Assembly (NCBI GenBank): GCA_013076295.1
Contig: RQOL01000532.1
Span: 1,364,001 to 1,428,000, forward strand
Direction: 5' to 3'
DNA: 64,000 nt
Source: Sanderia malayensis
Lineage: Eukaryota; Cnidaria; Scyphozoa; Semaeostomeae; Pelagiidae
Below, in pieces: positions 45,401 through 59,000 of this stretch. Both the position numbers and the translations under genes were made by a program. The notes under the pieces were generated by a model, which saw nothing but the letters and a program-made list of their open reading frames with translations, did no database searches and was not told the DNA's origin. Numbering within the stretch: the first letter of the stretch is position 1; each line of letters begins with the position of its first letter.

Positions 45401-47618
45401 ACGTCATTTTGTATTCGAAGCAGGAAGAATTACATTTGTAAACAAAAAATAAAACGGTGGGAAAGTTTTGCCTTTTATAAAGGAGGATAAATTCCCATAT
45501 CAAACAAATTTAATTCCATGTTAAGCAAAGTAAGAATTTGTCTTGTAGAATAATACAGAAGGCAATGTTTACATGATATATGCTCACAGTTAATAAAATT
45601 TAGACGTTACCTCATTATTATTTTGCATCTCACAAAGTCAAGAAGTCTGTAGATTAATCTCTCGACAACAAACTACATTCTCAAACGATACATATGAATG
45701 AAAGCCAAGAGAAGACGGAAAGGCCCCCAAAACAATTCGATTTTCAAGACAGCAAATGGTATCATCGACGCTCTCGTAGGACACATTTATATACCACGTT
45801 GACATTGACGAAGATTGCAATGAAACAATAGAAGCACCAGAAATTATTGGCCATTTGCAGTCAACATTTCTTTTGTTATGTTAATTTAAATTCATGTGTG
45901 TTTTTCTGAGATTCGATAACTCGCCACAACAGGTCGAAAAAAGCGTTTTATAAATCCCATGAAAGCTCGATAAGATAATGATTGATTTTAATTGCAAATT
46001 GACGGCATATTTGTGTTTTATTAGGATGGAAAGCAAAGGAAATTGACTTTATGCGATTCAACTTGGCTCTCTAGAGCGGCAGCTCTTTATAATGTCTCAA
46101 ATCAGCTCTTAGCAGCCCAAATATATCCAGCTTAGCTCTTCAAAACCCAATTGTTTGAGATCCTTTAAAACTGGCGTTTATCCAAATCAGCTCTTTACAG
46201 CTTAAAAATTCCCAAGGCCAGATTTTTTCATATTGGCTTCTTGTTTGACAAGTTCCAAATTGCATGAACATGTGGTGGGGAGTGTACATATATTGTTTTC
46301 TTGCTGGACACAAGACCAATTTTTGATGTAGACACCTGTTGCCTGTTATTACGATTTCTCAAAAGAAGGGGTTTCCTAGATGACCTTTTAAAACAACCCT
46401 TCAAGGTGGTTGACCCAAGAGATTTCATATATATATAATTTATATTAACATAACTTTAATATGTATCATACTCTATAGATTTGACACTCTCTTTGACTTG
46501 CATGTCAAGACTGTTTTCAAAACTATGAAACGTACAGAAATTATTGCTATGTCATCTTGGAATTGAAAAGAGATGCTGTAATATTCCTTTGTTTGTCCTG
46601 GAGATAACATGTGGGTGCACTATGGCCAAGTATTGTATTGGGACAAGAAATGATATTCCCTACGGAGACATTTTCATAACTTCACTTAGGAAAGCATGGC
46701 TTGTCTTTCCATGCCTTTCAAATACATTTAATGATCAGCAAAATTATTCTAAAATCTTTGAAAACTAGTTAATCACATGTGTTCTCTATCAAATCATCTT
46801 ATTAAAATGGAATTCTCAATTTTTCCATGAACACGAATTAACAAAACCTCAGAAAGGTCAACAACAGAGACTTATAACTCAACACAAGAGCGAAGGCAGC
46901 CTTTGATCAGTCAAAACAATGTTAAAGGGGAATATTTAATTATTAAAAAGTCATACTCGGCCAGCCTTAGGCCACGTCTATTTTCGTATTGGATGGTATT
47001 TCATGACTCAAAATAAATAAGTCAATACTAAAAACCAGAGATATAAATAATTTATAAAATTTATATTTATGTCTAGATGTCGAAAGATTAGTTTTTTTAT
47101 ATTTTTAAATAATTTTTCAAAGGCACCGTGATAAACACATGTCTAAAAAGTAGGAAATCGCAATACCACAATATAACCATGTGACTCAAAAGTAAATCGA
47201 TTATCGTCAACATTAATCTGTAAAATCTCTGCTAGGCGAGAATTTGTATTAATATTTATCAATTTCGTTGGTATTATCGCACAAAATATCCTTCACCGGT
47301 TGGCAATATCTGTCTTAAAAACCCAACCACGAGATTTAGGCCATAGGGTTGGGTGAATTTTTAACTTTTCGTTGCGTGAGGTCCATTTACACCTGAATGT
47401 CAGAAAGTTAGAGAGAACGATTTGATACTGACCTCTTTTAGTTGGTGAGCCTCTCGTTTCTTGTGATCATAATTTGTATGCAAACTATCGTATTGATCTT
47501 GCAGTTGTTGTTTTTCTTCCAGAACTGCTAGGCCATATTCCGCAGCTTGTATTTTTTCTTGGCAGGCTTGGTGAAGCTCCTGTGTCAGTCGTTCAACCTC
47601 TCGTTTTAATTGCGACAT
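42467..47618 (-). CDS. BICD: Bicaudal-D dynein adaptor
   Basis: Activating adaptor joining dynein-dynactin to RAB6 vesicles and other cargo. Two exons: 47618-47433 (62 codons) and 44578-42467 (703 codons plus stop), 765 aa, close to vertebrate BICD1/2. The N-terminus carries EKIQAAEYGLAVLEEKQQL, the dynein light-intermediate-chain (CC1 box) motif. Long coiled coils follow. The C-terminal cargo-binding helix is clearly conserved: LKRQIKALKSECQTFASLRS, MFAGRCEEYVNQLDELQRKL, LNHLLKQAIHQKIALTQRLE. It ends with a short basic tail. Only one intron (about 2.85 kb), far fewer than vertebrates. That intron holds a hairpin (45217-45255), a G-rich GGGGCGTAAATAGAGGGGGG stretch near 44873 and irregular AGCTCTT repeats (46070-46200), but no other gene I can support. 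Confidence 0.93.
45217..45255. repeat. 39-bp hairpin in the BICD intron
   Basis: TTTCAATGATGACTGTAT, loop TTA, then ATACAGTCATCGTTGAAA: 18-bp arms with one mismatch. No flanking element recognised. Confidence 0.8.
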
Positions 47619-48261
47619 GTTTAAATCCTGATGCTTGAAAGTTTAACTACATTGTATCCAAAACATATGCTTGATCAAAGATTAAAATGTATACAAAAAT
47701 AAAAATCCTTGGTATCCCACGGAGGCATAACACTGAACTCAGGAATAAAAACACAAAACAATGAAATCATTATCATAAAAAGATGTGCAAGCAACAGACT
47801 GGGATCGAGTTTCTAGATATTACGTCATTTTTGTAGCCTTTGGAGACCTTGCAATTAGGGCTTGCATATTTGAAATTGACTTTTTAATAGCATAGTAAAT
47901 CAAAATAAGGCAAAGTAGAAAGGTAAAAGATATAGCAGAGCGAGACTTTGCAATGTAAACAAAAGAAATATGGTGTAGTGTTGTGTAAAATAGAAAGCAA
48001 AGGGGAGCCAGCAGTGCAAATGTTAAACTATACAAACTTAATGAAAGTAGACAGTACTATGTAAAGCTGGGGGTACAAACATATCACAATACACAACCAC
48101 CTGTTGTAAACAGGTAGGTGTTTATGGTGTGTCAGCACTATGCTTGTTCTGTCAGCACGTGGTTAATGCTAGCGAAGCTGCGAGGCCTTTGGGATGTGGG
48201 GGAGCAGTCCCAAGCTCGTGGTTGCGTCATATGCTCAATCTTTTCAACACGCGGAGTCAAA
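47619..48261. other. divergent spacer between BICD and TIMM17
   Basis: About 640 bp separate the two start codons, so both promoters must lie here. No specific motif is called. Confidence 0.45.
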
Positions 48262-50386
48262 ATGGAGGAATACGCCAGAGAACCATGGTAAATATTCACA
48301 GCTTTCATCCCGAATTAAACTCATGTTACTTAATCTTATAATTTAATTCCGTTTATGATATATCAAGCACGTATTTTGTGTGCGTTCATTAGAAGTTATT
48401 TTTACGACTGCCCCAATAAAGCGTTCTAGAGTCTGCCTAGGCCATCATTTCAAGTTCGTCGCTAGATTATTGCAATACGTTTTCTCCCAAATAAGCACTA
48501 ATGCTGTTGAAATTTACGAGCTATAGCTGTATCAATTTAGTTCCGTTGATTAATGAAAATGTGAATTCATCTCTACAGTCCTTATCGAATTGTGGATGAT
48601 TGCGGAGGAGCTTTTGCTATGGGGGCCATTGGTGGTGGGCTGTTTTCATTCATAAAAGGATGGAGGAATTCCCCACCAGTGAGTAAAATTGACCCCCCTT
48701 TTTCCCACCATATGTTGCAGTAATGAATATTTTTCTGACACATCAATCACTGTATATAACTTTGAATATATCATGTATCTGTTTTGATAGGGTCAACGAT
48801 TTTTGGGTAGTATTGCAGCTGTGAAGACAAGAGCTCCTGTCTTGGGAGGTATGAAAAATCAAACCTTATGGCATCATTTAGAGGGATTTCCGACAGAACT
48901 GTCTCTAAAGCTTTTTCAGAACCATCTAGTTATTTACAGTGCTTAATATACTTACATATGACCCCCTTAAATGATAAATCTCTGGACATCCTTTGAACTG
49001 TTGCATAGTACAATCACCCTTCAATTTACCAAACTCCTATTGTAGCATTGCATTTCTTCAAGGGGTGTTGCTCTTGTATTCCGTAGCGCCTACTAATTGC
49101 AGAGTGTCTGTGGTTACCACTTTAAATATATCATATTATTAATATTATTATTATTATTGCAGACTATTAACCCTTTCATTGTCATGCGCAGGTAATTTTG
49201 CAGTCTGGGGTGGCACTTTTTCAACATGTGACTGTGCTTTGATAGCAATCAGAGGAAAAGAGGACCCTTGGAATTCGATTTGCAGTGGAGCATTCACTGG
49301 TGGAATACTTATGGCAAGAGGTAATGTAGCATGCATCATTCAGGTGTAATCATGTTTTGTGCAATTGTAATAGAACTTTGATGCAGTTGAACTTCTAGTA
49401 ACGGCTACCTCCTAATAATGGCTACTTGACTTTGGAACTAAGGTCGTCGCTGTTCAGTAGTTTGGTTGTATAGAAACCTTGTGTAATGAGCATCTTGGCA
49501 TAGCATAATAATTATCTGGTCTCTTTATGTGCTTGGTTCTTTTGATGCTTTGTTATACTTGCAAGTTGCAAAGTTTTAATGTCGTTTGACTATAGTTATC
49601 AGTGAGTAAAATTGTCTTCATGGAGACAGGAAGTTCTCACTCTAAAGCAATGATTAGTAATGAGATTGATTGCTATGAGATTGATTAGTAATGGGATTGG
49701 TTAATAATGAGATGGATTGGTAATGAAATTGATCGGTGATGAGATTGATTAGCAAAAGAATTGTTTGAATTATAGCTGGCCCCTCTGCCATGGCAAGGTC
49801 AGCAGTTGTCGGAGGCATTTTATTGGCATTGATTGAAGGTGTTGGTATCATGATCACAAGAATGACTGCAGATCAATTCAAACCTGGTATGTTTGCTTTA
49901 CCTTTAGCTATTGCGCACCCTTCAAATTGTCTACATTTCCCATTGATGAAAGACTAGTAGATGACATGACTTGCAGGAGATATATACCTCTTAACTTTTG
50001 GCTTGTTACAGTGTAATTATGTGGCAAGGCTTTGATATGTTAATCACCCTGGGGGGATAAGAAACCCATTTAGGCCAACATTTGTTTGAGTTATTGAGGG
50101 TTAAACATAAGGCATTCATATGATAAGATTATATTATGAATATAGATATAGATCAGAGTCAAAAGGATGTGTTAATGTAGCAAAATTAAATAAAGTAATG
50201 TAGCAGTAGCCAATTGTTTCATTAGCAAAATTGTTTTTGTTTTACTTTAATGTCTGTTGTTTTTATTCCACAGTCATGCCACAGATGCCACCAGATCCAT
50301 CCCAGCTGCCACCCAAACCGATTACATCATCGCCACCACCACCTGGGCCTCATTCTGAGTGGGAAGGCCAGCCTCAATATCATTAG
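48262..50386 (+). CDS. TIMM17: mitochondrial import translocase subunit Tim17
   Basis: Integral inner-membrane subunit of the TIM23 presequence translocase. Exons 48262-48287, 48579-48678, 48791-48848, 49192-49320, 49776-49886 and 50274-50386 give 537 nt (178 aa), all in phase. The start [20 protein letters not shown] is almost invariant in the family. Then [60 protein letters not shown] and [13 protein letters not shown] trace the four membrane helices. The C-terminal tail is Pro-rich (PPDPSQLPP...) and ends QPQYH. A or B type cannot be assigned. A 16-bp tandem repeat lies in intron 4. Confidence 0.96.
49652..49752. repeat. imperfect 16-17-bp tandem repeat in TIMM17 intron 4
   Basis: About six units resembling GATTAGTAATGAGATT, with substitutions and length changes. 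Confidence 0.6.
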
Positions 50387-51263
50387 AAATAGTAATATAC
50401 AGTGAGTTATGCAGATTCCTTCCTCAAACATACTTTTATTGCATCTATTAAGTATTTCAATATTTGTTTAACTATTGAAATACTTTTGTTTCTCATCAGT
50501 ACTCATTATCTATAAAATGTTTTAACAATCTTTAATAATTCTGAGTTGTCATCTTTATTGTCTTTCTAGATTTGATTTCGCGTGACTTTATCAACATGTA
50601 ACACAATGTAAACATTGGCCCAGACAGCCGTCAGATCATTAAATCACTGGCCAATTGCTCAGTAAGCAGCAACTATATGACTGGACTGTAGCTTTGCCTT
50701 TATTACTTTTTATGTAGAGTTATTTGAATTCAGAAGTAATCATTTCACATATAGGATTGTACAAATAACTTTACCTTCTCACAATATGTTTATATTGCAA
50801 ATAGGCAATGTTTATGCATTTTGGTCTTTTACTTGGCACTCAGAACTACCACCAGTGTTATTAAATGTACTTAGAGGAATTTCAACTACTCCGAATCGAG
50901 TCTCTCGAATGTTTACTCTTCTGCTACATGCAGCCTCTCTTCTATGCAAGCAGCCTCTCTCCTAAAACATATGTGAATTCAACCTCTTCTTCCTAACATG
51001 TGTGGTATTTTCTTTGCATATGTAGCCCTGTCTTTCCTATATGTCTACATATATAGTTGCTGATATTGTCTCTTCCTTCATATAGCCCCTTGTGGGTTGC
51101 TCTTGTGAACAATTTTAATCTCTCCCAAAAAATCATTTTAGCAAAGTAATATATCATGGAAGAAAAGCCAGTATATGGTACAAGAATTCTTTATTTAATT
51201 AAAATAAAAAATCATTCTTCGGTAAGAATTTTTATCATTGCAGAATATATCCAACAAAAATAT
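50387..51263. other. convergent 3' flanks of TIMM17 and BUD23
   Basis: No coding sequence seen. It probably contains both 3' UTRs. AATTAAAATAAAAAAT near 51199 could serve BUD23 polyadenylation on the minus strand. Confidence 0.4.
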
Positions 51264-52109
51264 TTAGAATTTAACTCTTCGTTTCCGACCAGAAAACTTT
51301 GAATCATGTTTGGTCTCTTTTCCTTGCCGCCTGCGTCTTTCCTTTTTTTCTTGAATCCAATCTTTTGTCTTTTTCACAGACTTCTGTTTACCCCTGTGTC
51401 TCATTCTCTCCCGTTGATTACTATAGCCAATTGTTTGTCCACTGCCTTCTGCTGCCCCTGTTCCCAAGCCTGCTGGCAATTGTGTCACAACTGTGCCAGC
51501 AAACAGACACAAGAACAGTTTCTTTGCTTTGGCGCTGTTGGGGTAATCAACAACAACCCCACCAGTGAAGCCTGCTTTCAACGCTTGGCTAGTTATGAGT
51601 TCAACTTGAGCTGGGTTCTCCGGGTAGAACTGGAACACAGCTCGCTTGCCTCTCCCGAGACAACTGTACAGTGAAGAAAAAAACCTATACAGTCTCTTAA
51701 TAGGGTTGTGTCCTTTTTTATCGGCATTGCAGAGCCATTGGAGTGCCGAGATGCTAATACAACCGTCGAATGAACCCGGTCGAAATGCAACACCTTGACC
51801 TGCATCACCCAAAAACAAGTCACCCTCAACTTCTCGTTCACTTGCCACATTCAACATAGAAGGACTGATATCAATACCGACCCAGTAGTGTCCGTTGTCA
51901 GTCAGAAATTCTCCGCTCAACCCCGACCCGCAGCCAACGTCGAGAAGAAAGCAGGGCTCGTCTTCTGGCAAGGCAAGTAATTCAACTGCTCTTGCTGACA
52001 TTTGCTGTTGAATGTCAATCATTCGAGTATTACACGTGTATTTAATTGCCTCTTCATCGTTGTAGAATATCTCTGGAGGTGCTAGATGTTCTGGTCGCTT
52101 TCCCGACAT
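51264..52109 (-). CDS. BUD23: 18S rRNA (guanine-N7) methyltransferase
   Basis: SAM-dependent enzyme that methylates one guanine of 18S rRNA and supports 40S export, acting with TRMT112. A single 846-nt exon encodes 281 aa, the family length. [17 protein letters not shown] at the start and [12 protein letters not shown] (SAM motif I), then [19 protein letters not shown] and AVFQFYPEN are characteristic. The C-terminus is highly basic ([18 protein letters not shown]), as in BUD23/WBSCR22. The gene lacks introns, unlike most neighbours. It starts 214 bp from POLR1G in opposite orientation. Confidence 0.96.
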   Translation of the reverse strand: MSGKRPEHLAPPEIFYNDEEAIKYTCNTRMIDIQQQMSARAVELLALPEDEPCFLLDVGCGSGLSGEFLTDNGHYWVGIDISPSMLNVASEREVEGDLFLGDAGQGVAFRPGSFDGCISISALQWLCNADKKGHNPIKRLYRFFSSLYSCLGRGKRAVFQFYPENPAQVELITSQALKAGFTGGVVVDYPNSAKAKKLFLCLFAGTVVTQLPAGLGTGAAEGSGQTIGYSNQRERMRHRGKQKSVKKTKDWIQEKKERRRRQGKETKHDSKFSGRKRRVKF

Positions 52110-52323
52110 GGCTAATAATCTCTATTTTCCTTTAATTCTAGTTATTCTCAGCAACAACACACGTGTAGCAGTATTTCAGGCAGCCATGTTGATTTTGTGT
52201 CCATCTGACTTTGATGCATACTTCGTGTCTCTAACTTACACGTGCTCCCTTTTTTCTCGCCTCGCCCCCTCCCTTCTTCCCTTCCTTTCTTCTTTTTGTC
52301 AGAAGTTGCAAACAAGTGCCTAA
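52110..52323. promoter_or_regulatory. presumed bidirectional promoter of BUD23 and POLR1G
   Basis: The two start codons diverge from a 214-bp interval, which must hold both 5' UTRs and promoters. It contains a pyrimidine-rich stretch (about 52250-52300). No TATA box is obvious. Confidence 0.6.
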
Positions 52324-54792
52324 ATGGACATTTTAAAATCTTGCACTTCAATTGATATAACCCCAGGTGAAGATAATAAATGCCTCACCTACGAAGATGT
52401 TGCGAGCAAGAAAAATAAACTCTTTCTCATTCAAGCCCCAGCTAATGTAAGTGTCAGCTGTAATGCAAAGGCTTTACCACAACAAGAAGGCCATGCCATG
52501 CCATGCCATGCTATATGCCCACCACACTTTTCACTGTTTTTCATTTTCACTGAGCTGAAAATGTTATTAAATTACTAGTTTAAGCAATTTAAGCCGGAGC
52601 CCTCGATGTTCTTCTAAATTAATGATATTTAAAATATATAAAAACGCGTTTGTGTATTGTATAATTCCATCATGTGTTTGTTTTATTTGATTGAAAATAT
52701 TTGTTTCCATTTCCCAGTTTGATATGAATCGCCTCGAAGGTGAACAAATCCTACTTGACGGACAACAAGATCTGGCAGCAGATGAGAATACTGTGAGATT
52801 TACTGGTTTTATTTTGAACACTGTTGATCTCCCTTCCAATTTTATGGAGTCTATATGTCCATCTCTTCCCCTTTATCGCAATAAACGTAAACCCCTGACA
52901 TTGTGATTCTTGTGCTACAATAGGGACACCTATTGTAGCACAAGAGGTGTCCCTATTGGGACACCTGAAAATTTCAGTGGATAATGCCATATTTCTGCAC
53001 AGACTTTGTTCCGTGTGGGCAGAATGTGATCCCCACTCCCCCCCTCCCAAACAATGTTGTCTTGTGCACCAGTCTTTTCTCATGACTGGGCCAGGACAGT
53101 TTTCGGAATATTGAAAATAACTGCCTCTACAGACAACATTATTTTGGGGGCGGTGTGATGAAATATGCATGTAAAATTTGCTAAAATCTTATGTGTCCCG
53201 GACTTTTGTCCCCTATTGTGCCTAAATCAAGTGGATTCTTACACATCAAACTACAAAGCAGCCATTGTTGATTAGCATCAAATTGTTGGAAATTACAATT
53301 ACCTAACTTGATTTAATGTTACTGCTTCTCTCACCACCAGGACAAAGGCAAGAGATATGCTGTTAAATCAAAAACAAATTGCAGGAAAAATGTGAGCAAA
53401 ACAGTTTTATCATACTACATTAGATAACATGCTTACAATTATTCATTATCATGGTATATAAAATAATATAATATTATATATGTTATAATCAATAGTTCCA
53501 GCCTGACATGCATGCCACTGCTGTTTAATCTCCACAAATGTCCCCAAGGTGACAGCCTTATGCTGATGAGGGCATTTGTGTTATGTGACTGACAGTGGAC
53601 CTTGCCACACAAACTTGTACAGCTTATGTTAAATTAGTTAACCTATATACCATGTAAGCCTAAGTTTATGGTATACGGTCTAACTCACCACACTAGTTCA
53701 GTGCAGGTTGGTTTGCGTTGCCTGATGCCTTGTTGCACACAGGCATCAGTATTGCACAGGGTTACATTTTAACCATGGCATCAATATTGACCAGAATCTG
53801 ACAATAATTATGATTAATTCTATCATCTATTTTTCTCAGATGAAATCTTGTAGCATACTGCTTCCTTCAAGAGAAGATGGAGCATTAAAGCTAGGTGCGT
53901 ACTAAAATAATTTGTCCTTTTCGGTTTTGCCAAGGAAACTTTCTTATTCATAGCTGTTTGGTTTTATATTTTGCTACATTTTAAGCCCACACTCTTTTTT
54001 GATAAGAACACACTTTATAAGAACACTGAGGCTTGATTTCAAATGGAGAACAATAGAGAAAACAATAGTCTATTGTTTAGAACAAAGAAGAAATAAGAAC
54101 TTCTGAGCCTCTGCAAAAATTTACTGGTTCTTATAAAAAAAGAGTGTACTAATTAGTTGTATATTCAAAGCACTTCATTTCATTGTGTTATTGAAACTCT
54201 AAAACACCTTTAAGCTTGCATGTTTCTTTGCAGCAAGATCTTTGCATGGTAGCATTAACATTGTTCAATCAATATATGTTCCACCTGTAACATTACCCGA
54301 AAAAGAAGATCTTGTCTTACCAGAAATATCAGAGAGAAGAAAACACAAATGGAAGCCCTATGGAAGTGGTATGCAAGACTACATTGATCTACTGAGGATG
54401 TTTTACACCACCACAATTCTATGAATAGAAATCCCTGTTGTAAATGCCTCTTTCCAATGACTGAGCCATGTACATCTAAATGCCCTGGCCCCTTAATTAA
54501 GGCACAATTGTGTCTTTGCTTACCATGCGAGCGATCGGATAAAACGGGAATGAAAACGAGGTTGTGCTGTAGTTTTCCAATACGAGGCTCTCTCTTTGTT
54601 TTTGTAGAGTACCCACTACAAAGTGAAACGCCCAGGCAGAAACACGCAAGTCCTAAAAGATCTGCCAAGTCTGATGGAGAACCGAATTTGAAGAGAAAAA
54701 AGTTAAAGGACAAAGAAGGAGTTTCTGACTGTAATAAGTTTTTGGTTGGGAGCCCAAAAAAGAGTAAGAAAAGCAAAAAGAGTAAAACTTGA
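52324..54792 (+). CDS. POLR1G: RNA polymerase I subunit RPA34
   Basis: Pol I-specific subunit that dimerises with the RPA49 subunit. Exons 52324-52446, 52718-52792, 53341-53391, 53840-53894, 54234-54368 and 54608-54792 give 624 nt (207 aa) in phase. The conserved dimerisation segment reads KLFLIQAPAN then FDMNRLEGEQILLDG. KGKRYAVKS and SCSILLPSREDG follow, then SLHGSINIVQSIYVPPV. The C-terminal tail is Lys/Ser-rich (LKRKKLKDKE, KKSKKSKKSK), much shorter than the mammalian tail. Identification rests on the order of these segments, as the family evolves fast. Confidence 0.82.
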
Positions 54793-54972
54793 TGAAAAGT
54801 TTTGATGTATTACCGTGGAAGTTTTTTTAGTTGACAAAGGATTTCATTAAATAACAGCGACGTTAGAAAGGTGATGTTTTGTTACTTGCAGTCAAGCGGA
54901 CAGAGAAGACCTTAATCACAGGTCGTTTTCGAAAGCTGTAATAGCAGCATTGAACACTGTGACAACCACGCA

Positions 54973-55796
54973 ATGGCATCATCATTAAATGTTGACAATC
55001 TTAAAAGGGCTTACATAATAACATACAGCAAGGCAGACACTGGAAAATATGACAGGAGGTCATTCTCCGATACAGTTGTTGCCGCATTCCATGCAGTCAC
55101 TACTGCCATCATATTACAATGGGCTTGCTGCATGGAAAATCACCAGGACGGTGGTATACATTTCCACATGTGTATCCTGCTGGACATAACTCAGCGCTGG
55201 TCAAAGGTAAAGAAGCACCTAAAAGAAACAAAGGACCACTTGTCCTCTGTCAAGGCAAGTGGCTGGCGTGTGCGAAATAAATACTGTACAACAGTTGTAT
55301 ATCCAGCAAAGCATATTTGCTATTGCTGTTGTTAAACTACTTGCCATGGTTGGTGGAAAGGACCGTAATCTATATATTGCTGTTCCAGCGAACTGCGGCA
55401 ACATATTTATTATTGATCCCCTGATCTCCATTTATTTACATTTTCGTTTAACTAGCGACGTGTTTGCATGCGTGGCTGACAAAGAGGTCTTTGGATGACT
55501 TGCTATACGCCAGCCATTTTGCCTTAGAGTGACGTGAAATGTTGGAAGGCCACGTCGCTCATTTTGCTGCGCCAAAAACCAATTATGCCAAGGATATCGA
55601 GTTCTCCAACGACACTCCAGTGTTTGCCACATCAAAGTCTCCCATTATTTTCATCAAAGGCTTAATTGTTGATGATAAGGAGACTGAGATGATGGATATT
55701 CGTTGGAGATACTTCGCCTTTCACCATCAGTTCAAGGCCAGTGAGCAGAAGACCGTCACTCCGTTTAGTTTTTCTTTTGCAAAGTTCTTTCCTTGA
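54973..55796 (+). pseudogene. broken Rep-like gene (HUH endonuclease plus SF3-helicase-type) relic
   Basis: Three open pieces in different frames are collinear. The first (54973-55335) carries DGGIHFHM, an H-x-H pair in a Rep-type endonuclease context. The second (about 55340-55496) contains PANCGNIF, a degenerate Walker A. The third (55539-55796) contains FATSK, then DDKETEMMDIRWRYF. This order is that of Rep proteins of small single-stranded-DNA replicons, which are found as integrated copies in animal genomes. Frameshifts and a damaged P-loop show it is non-functional. Whether it came from a virus or a transposon is unresolved. Confidence 0.5.
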
Positions 55797-56071
55797 GGTT
55801 CACCGCAAAGGATACAATATGTAAATAGACTTTATCACTTTTCATATTCGACTTTTATTATGTTAATTTATTCAGTTTTCCTACACCATAGTTTATTGAA
55901 TTAAATTCGACAATCCAATTCAACTGTGATTTGTGTAAATTCATCTATGTAATATGACGTCGCATTCGCTGTTTCGACGATCATTCGAATTTTTTATTCG
56001 ACAAAACGTATATCGCACTATCGCATAGCGAAGCTTGGCTACTTAACGCATTTTTGCAATAACGCTCAACT
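55797..56071. promoter_or_regulatory. upstream region of the creatine kinase gene
   Basis: About 275 bp between the Rep-like relic and the creatine kinase ATG. It would hold the promoter and 5' UTR. A CGCATTCGCTG / TATCGCACTATCGC stretch (55960-56030) is noted but not assigned. Confidence 0.35.
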
Positions 56072-59000
56072 ATGGGCTGTGGTGCTTCGAGAAGTCCTGG
56101 TAAGTTTATTCAAATTCATTGGTCTATTGAATTGATTTTGGGAAAAATTCTCAAAAAATTGGTATTAATTTTATCTTGCTCTAATTTTCAGGTGTACGAA
56201 ACACCACTGTAGCCAATAAAAGGTTTTTCATTTTGTTTGTTAACTCTTTGTGATAATGTTGTAACGTTGTGCCTAGCATGTATATTGCATTTACCCCCTG
56301 GAATAATCTGCATTGCAGTGCTTTACTTTGGTATATGGAGACTTACCCGGGGAGCAAATGAGTTACTGTAGTTCTTATAGTCAGTTATTGACCAATCGAG
56401 AATCCATTGTTCCTCTCGAATTCCTGTTAATTTTCAAGCTTGAATGTTGCTTGCAATTCGAATACAGTAAAACTCAGCATAAAAGAACCAATGGACTAGG
56501 AAAAGACTTTCCAGACTGATATTCCTTTTCAAAACAATAAAAGAAACAATAGCCTATTGTTTTTAAACAATTAACTAGATGCAGCACTCTCAGGTTCTTT
56601 TATGCGTTTTTACTCCGATGCAACATCGTTTGATGATCGATGATCTATTTCGCATTTACTCATTACAACACATGAATATGTAAATTTATTCTAGCGATGT
56701 CGGGTACCCAGATCTCCGAGATCATAGCAACTACATGTCAAAGGTGCTCACATTGGCATTGTACAAAAAGCTGCAACGACTTCACACTCCCAATGGCTAT
56801 ACCCTGGACCACGTGATTCAAACAGGTGTTGATAACCCTGGTCACCCTTTCATAATGACAGTTGGTTGCGTGGCTGGAGACGAGGTTTGTCACTTTTCTA
56901 TGTATTGAAATCGAGGTTTTCTGTTTAATTTTTGTTTATACACAGTCTTAACAAAGTCTCTCTTATTTTAAGGAATCTTACAAAGTCTTTTCGGAGCTTC
57001 TTGACCCGATCATAGAGCTGCGTCACGGTGGATACAAACCCCGTGACAAACACACGACCGATCTGAATGCTGATAGGCTGTTGCACGGTGATGACTTAGA
57101 CCAGAATTACGTCATATCCTGTCGTATTCGTACCGGACGCAGTGTCCGCGGCTACAGTTTGCCTCCGTTTTGTACGAGAGCAGAACGACGCGCCGTGGAA
57201 AAGATCATCCTTGAAGCGGTCAATTCACTTGACGGAGCCTTCAAAGGTATTCCCAATATTAATCCTTTGGTTATTCATTTTATGATCCCTTATTTTCTTG
57301 GTAGTCTGTGTAGTTTCAGCGCAATGGGTAAGATCCCACATACGAGAGCCAATTGATTAAGAACTACCAGTCGATGTTTCTGCTTAAACAATAGAGTAAA
57401 CAATAGGTCATTGTTTTTTAAAAGTGGACCAGATGCCAACTTTCCAGTTTCTTATAAGGCTTACAGCTTAACTTCTATAATTCATACACCGTGTGGAAGT
57501 GGACACTTGTTAGAGTTATCTTTGAGTTATCAAGAGTCTGTTTGAGTGTTTTGAGTTATTTCGAGTTTTGGGTCATGATTAAGTCAAGTTTTGAGCCTTA
57601 ATCAAATCGAAATTTAGACGGCTAGAAAGTGTTCCAAATGCAGATTGATTAGGGCCTGTTGACTTATCTTATTATAGTTCAATGTGATATTGCCTTTATT
57701 CATTTCTCATTTACTGATAGGTTTGCTTGAATTCTTTTCAGGAAGGTACTACCCATTGCCTACTATGACGTTTGAGGAGCAGCAAAAATTGATTGATAAT
57801 CATTTTCTCTTCGATGAGCCCGTCTCTCCGCTGCTGACGTCAGCAAGAATGGCACGGGACTGGCCGGATGCACGTGGTATATGGCATAATGATGGCAAGG
57901 ATTTCCTTATATGGGTGAACGAAGAGGACCACTGCCGAGTGATTGCCATGCAGAAGGGCGGCAATATGAAGCAGGTCTTCAAGACGTTCTGCGATGGCTT
58001 GAACGCTGTTGAGAGATCTTTCAAGACCAAAGGTCACAGCTTCATGTGGAACGAACATCTTGGCTACATACTCACGTGCCCGTCCAACTTGGGCACGGGA
58101 TTGCGCGCAAGTGTTCACGTGAAATTGCCGTTGTTGAGCAAGCACGAGTGTTTTGAGCCTCTTTTGGAGAGAATGCGATTGCAGAAGCGAGGCACCGGTG
58201 GAGTTGATACCGAATCGAAGGATGGCGTTTTTGATGTTTCCAATTCTGATCGCCTTGGTTATTCAGAGGTAAACATTCTTACTAATTACCCAACTTGACA
58301 AGTATTGAAAGAGCTTTATACATTCATAAGGGCCTTGTCCATTTATTTATATTATATTTACTGCTTACTCTGTAAATTGTTTTATTAATGCTTTCTTTTA
58401 TATTGTTCTTCATCTGTTTCTGTATTTTTGTTGCTTCTTTGTCTGCTGTATTTCTGTATTGGTTATGTTACTTCCAACATCGGTTAACATTGCCGATAGC
58501 ACTGCGTTCCCTACGAATGTAAAATTGCTTAGGGATGGAAAACTCTCAGCCACTCAACTTTCTTAATAGCCTCTGCAAAGCAGACACCCGTAAATAGAGA
58601 AATGCTAAACGTTTAGAATGGTTTTGATCATGTTACTAATCCAATATCAAATCTAGTAGTGTGCTTATTATAACAAATAAGTATTGTGTTGTTAATTTGT
58701 AACCAATTGTTTTTTAGGTCGTTCTTGTCCAGAACGTAGTCAACGGTGTCAGATTATTGGTTGATTTGGAGAAGTGTCTCGAAAATGGTGACAGTATCGA
58801 GGAGAAGGTCAGCAAAGCCAAACCGTACTGTGACTACGTTGGAAACTGCAGTAATAAAGTATGCATGAGTGTTAGAAAGGTCGATCCGGTTAGTACCTTT
58901 CCCGACTTGGCTCAGCACAATAGCTTGATGGCAAAGGTATGTTCAACTAGTTTTGAATATCTGCGGATGAACTTGTTGTCATTATTTCTGGCAGTTATTG

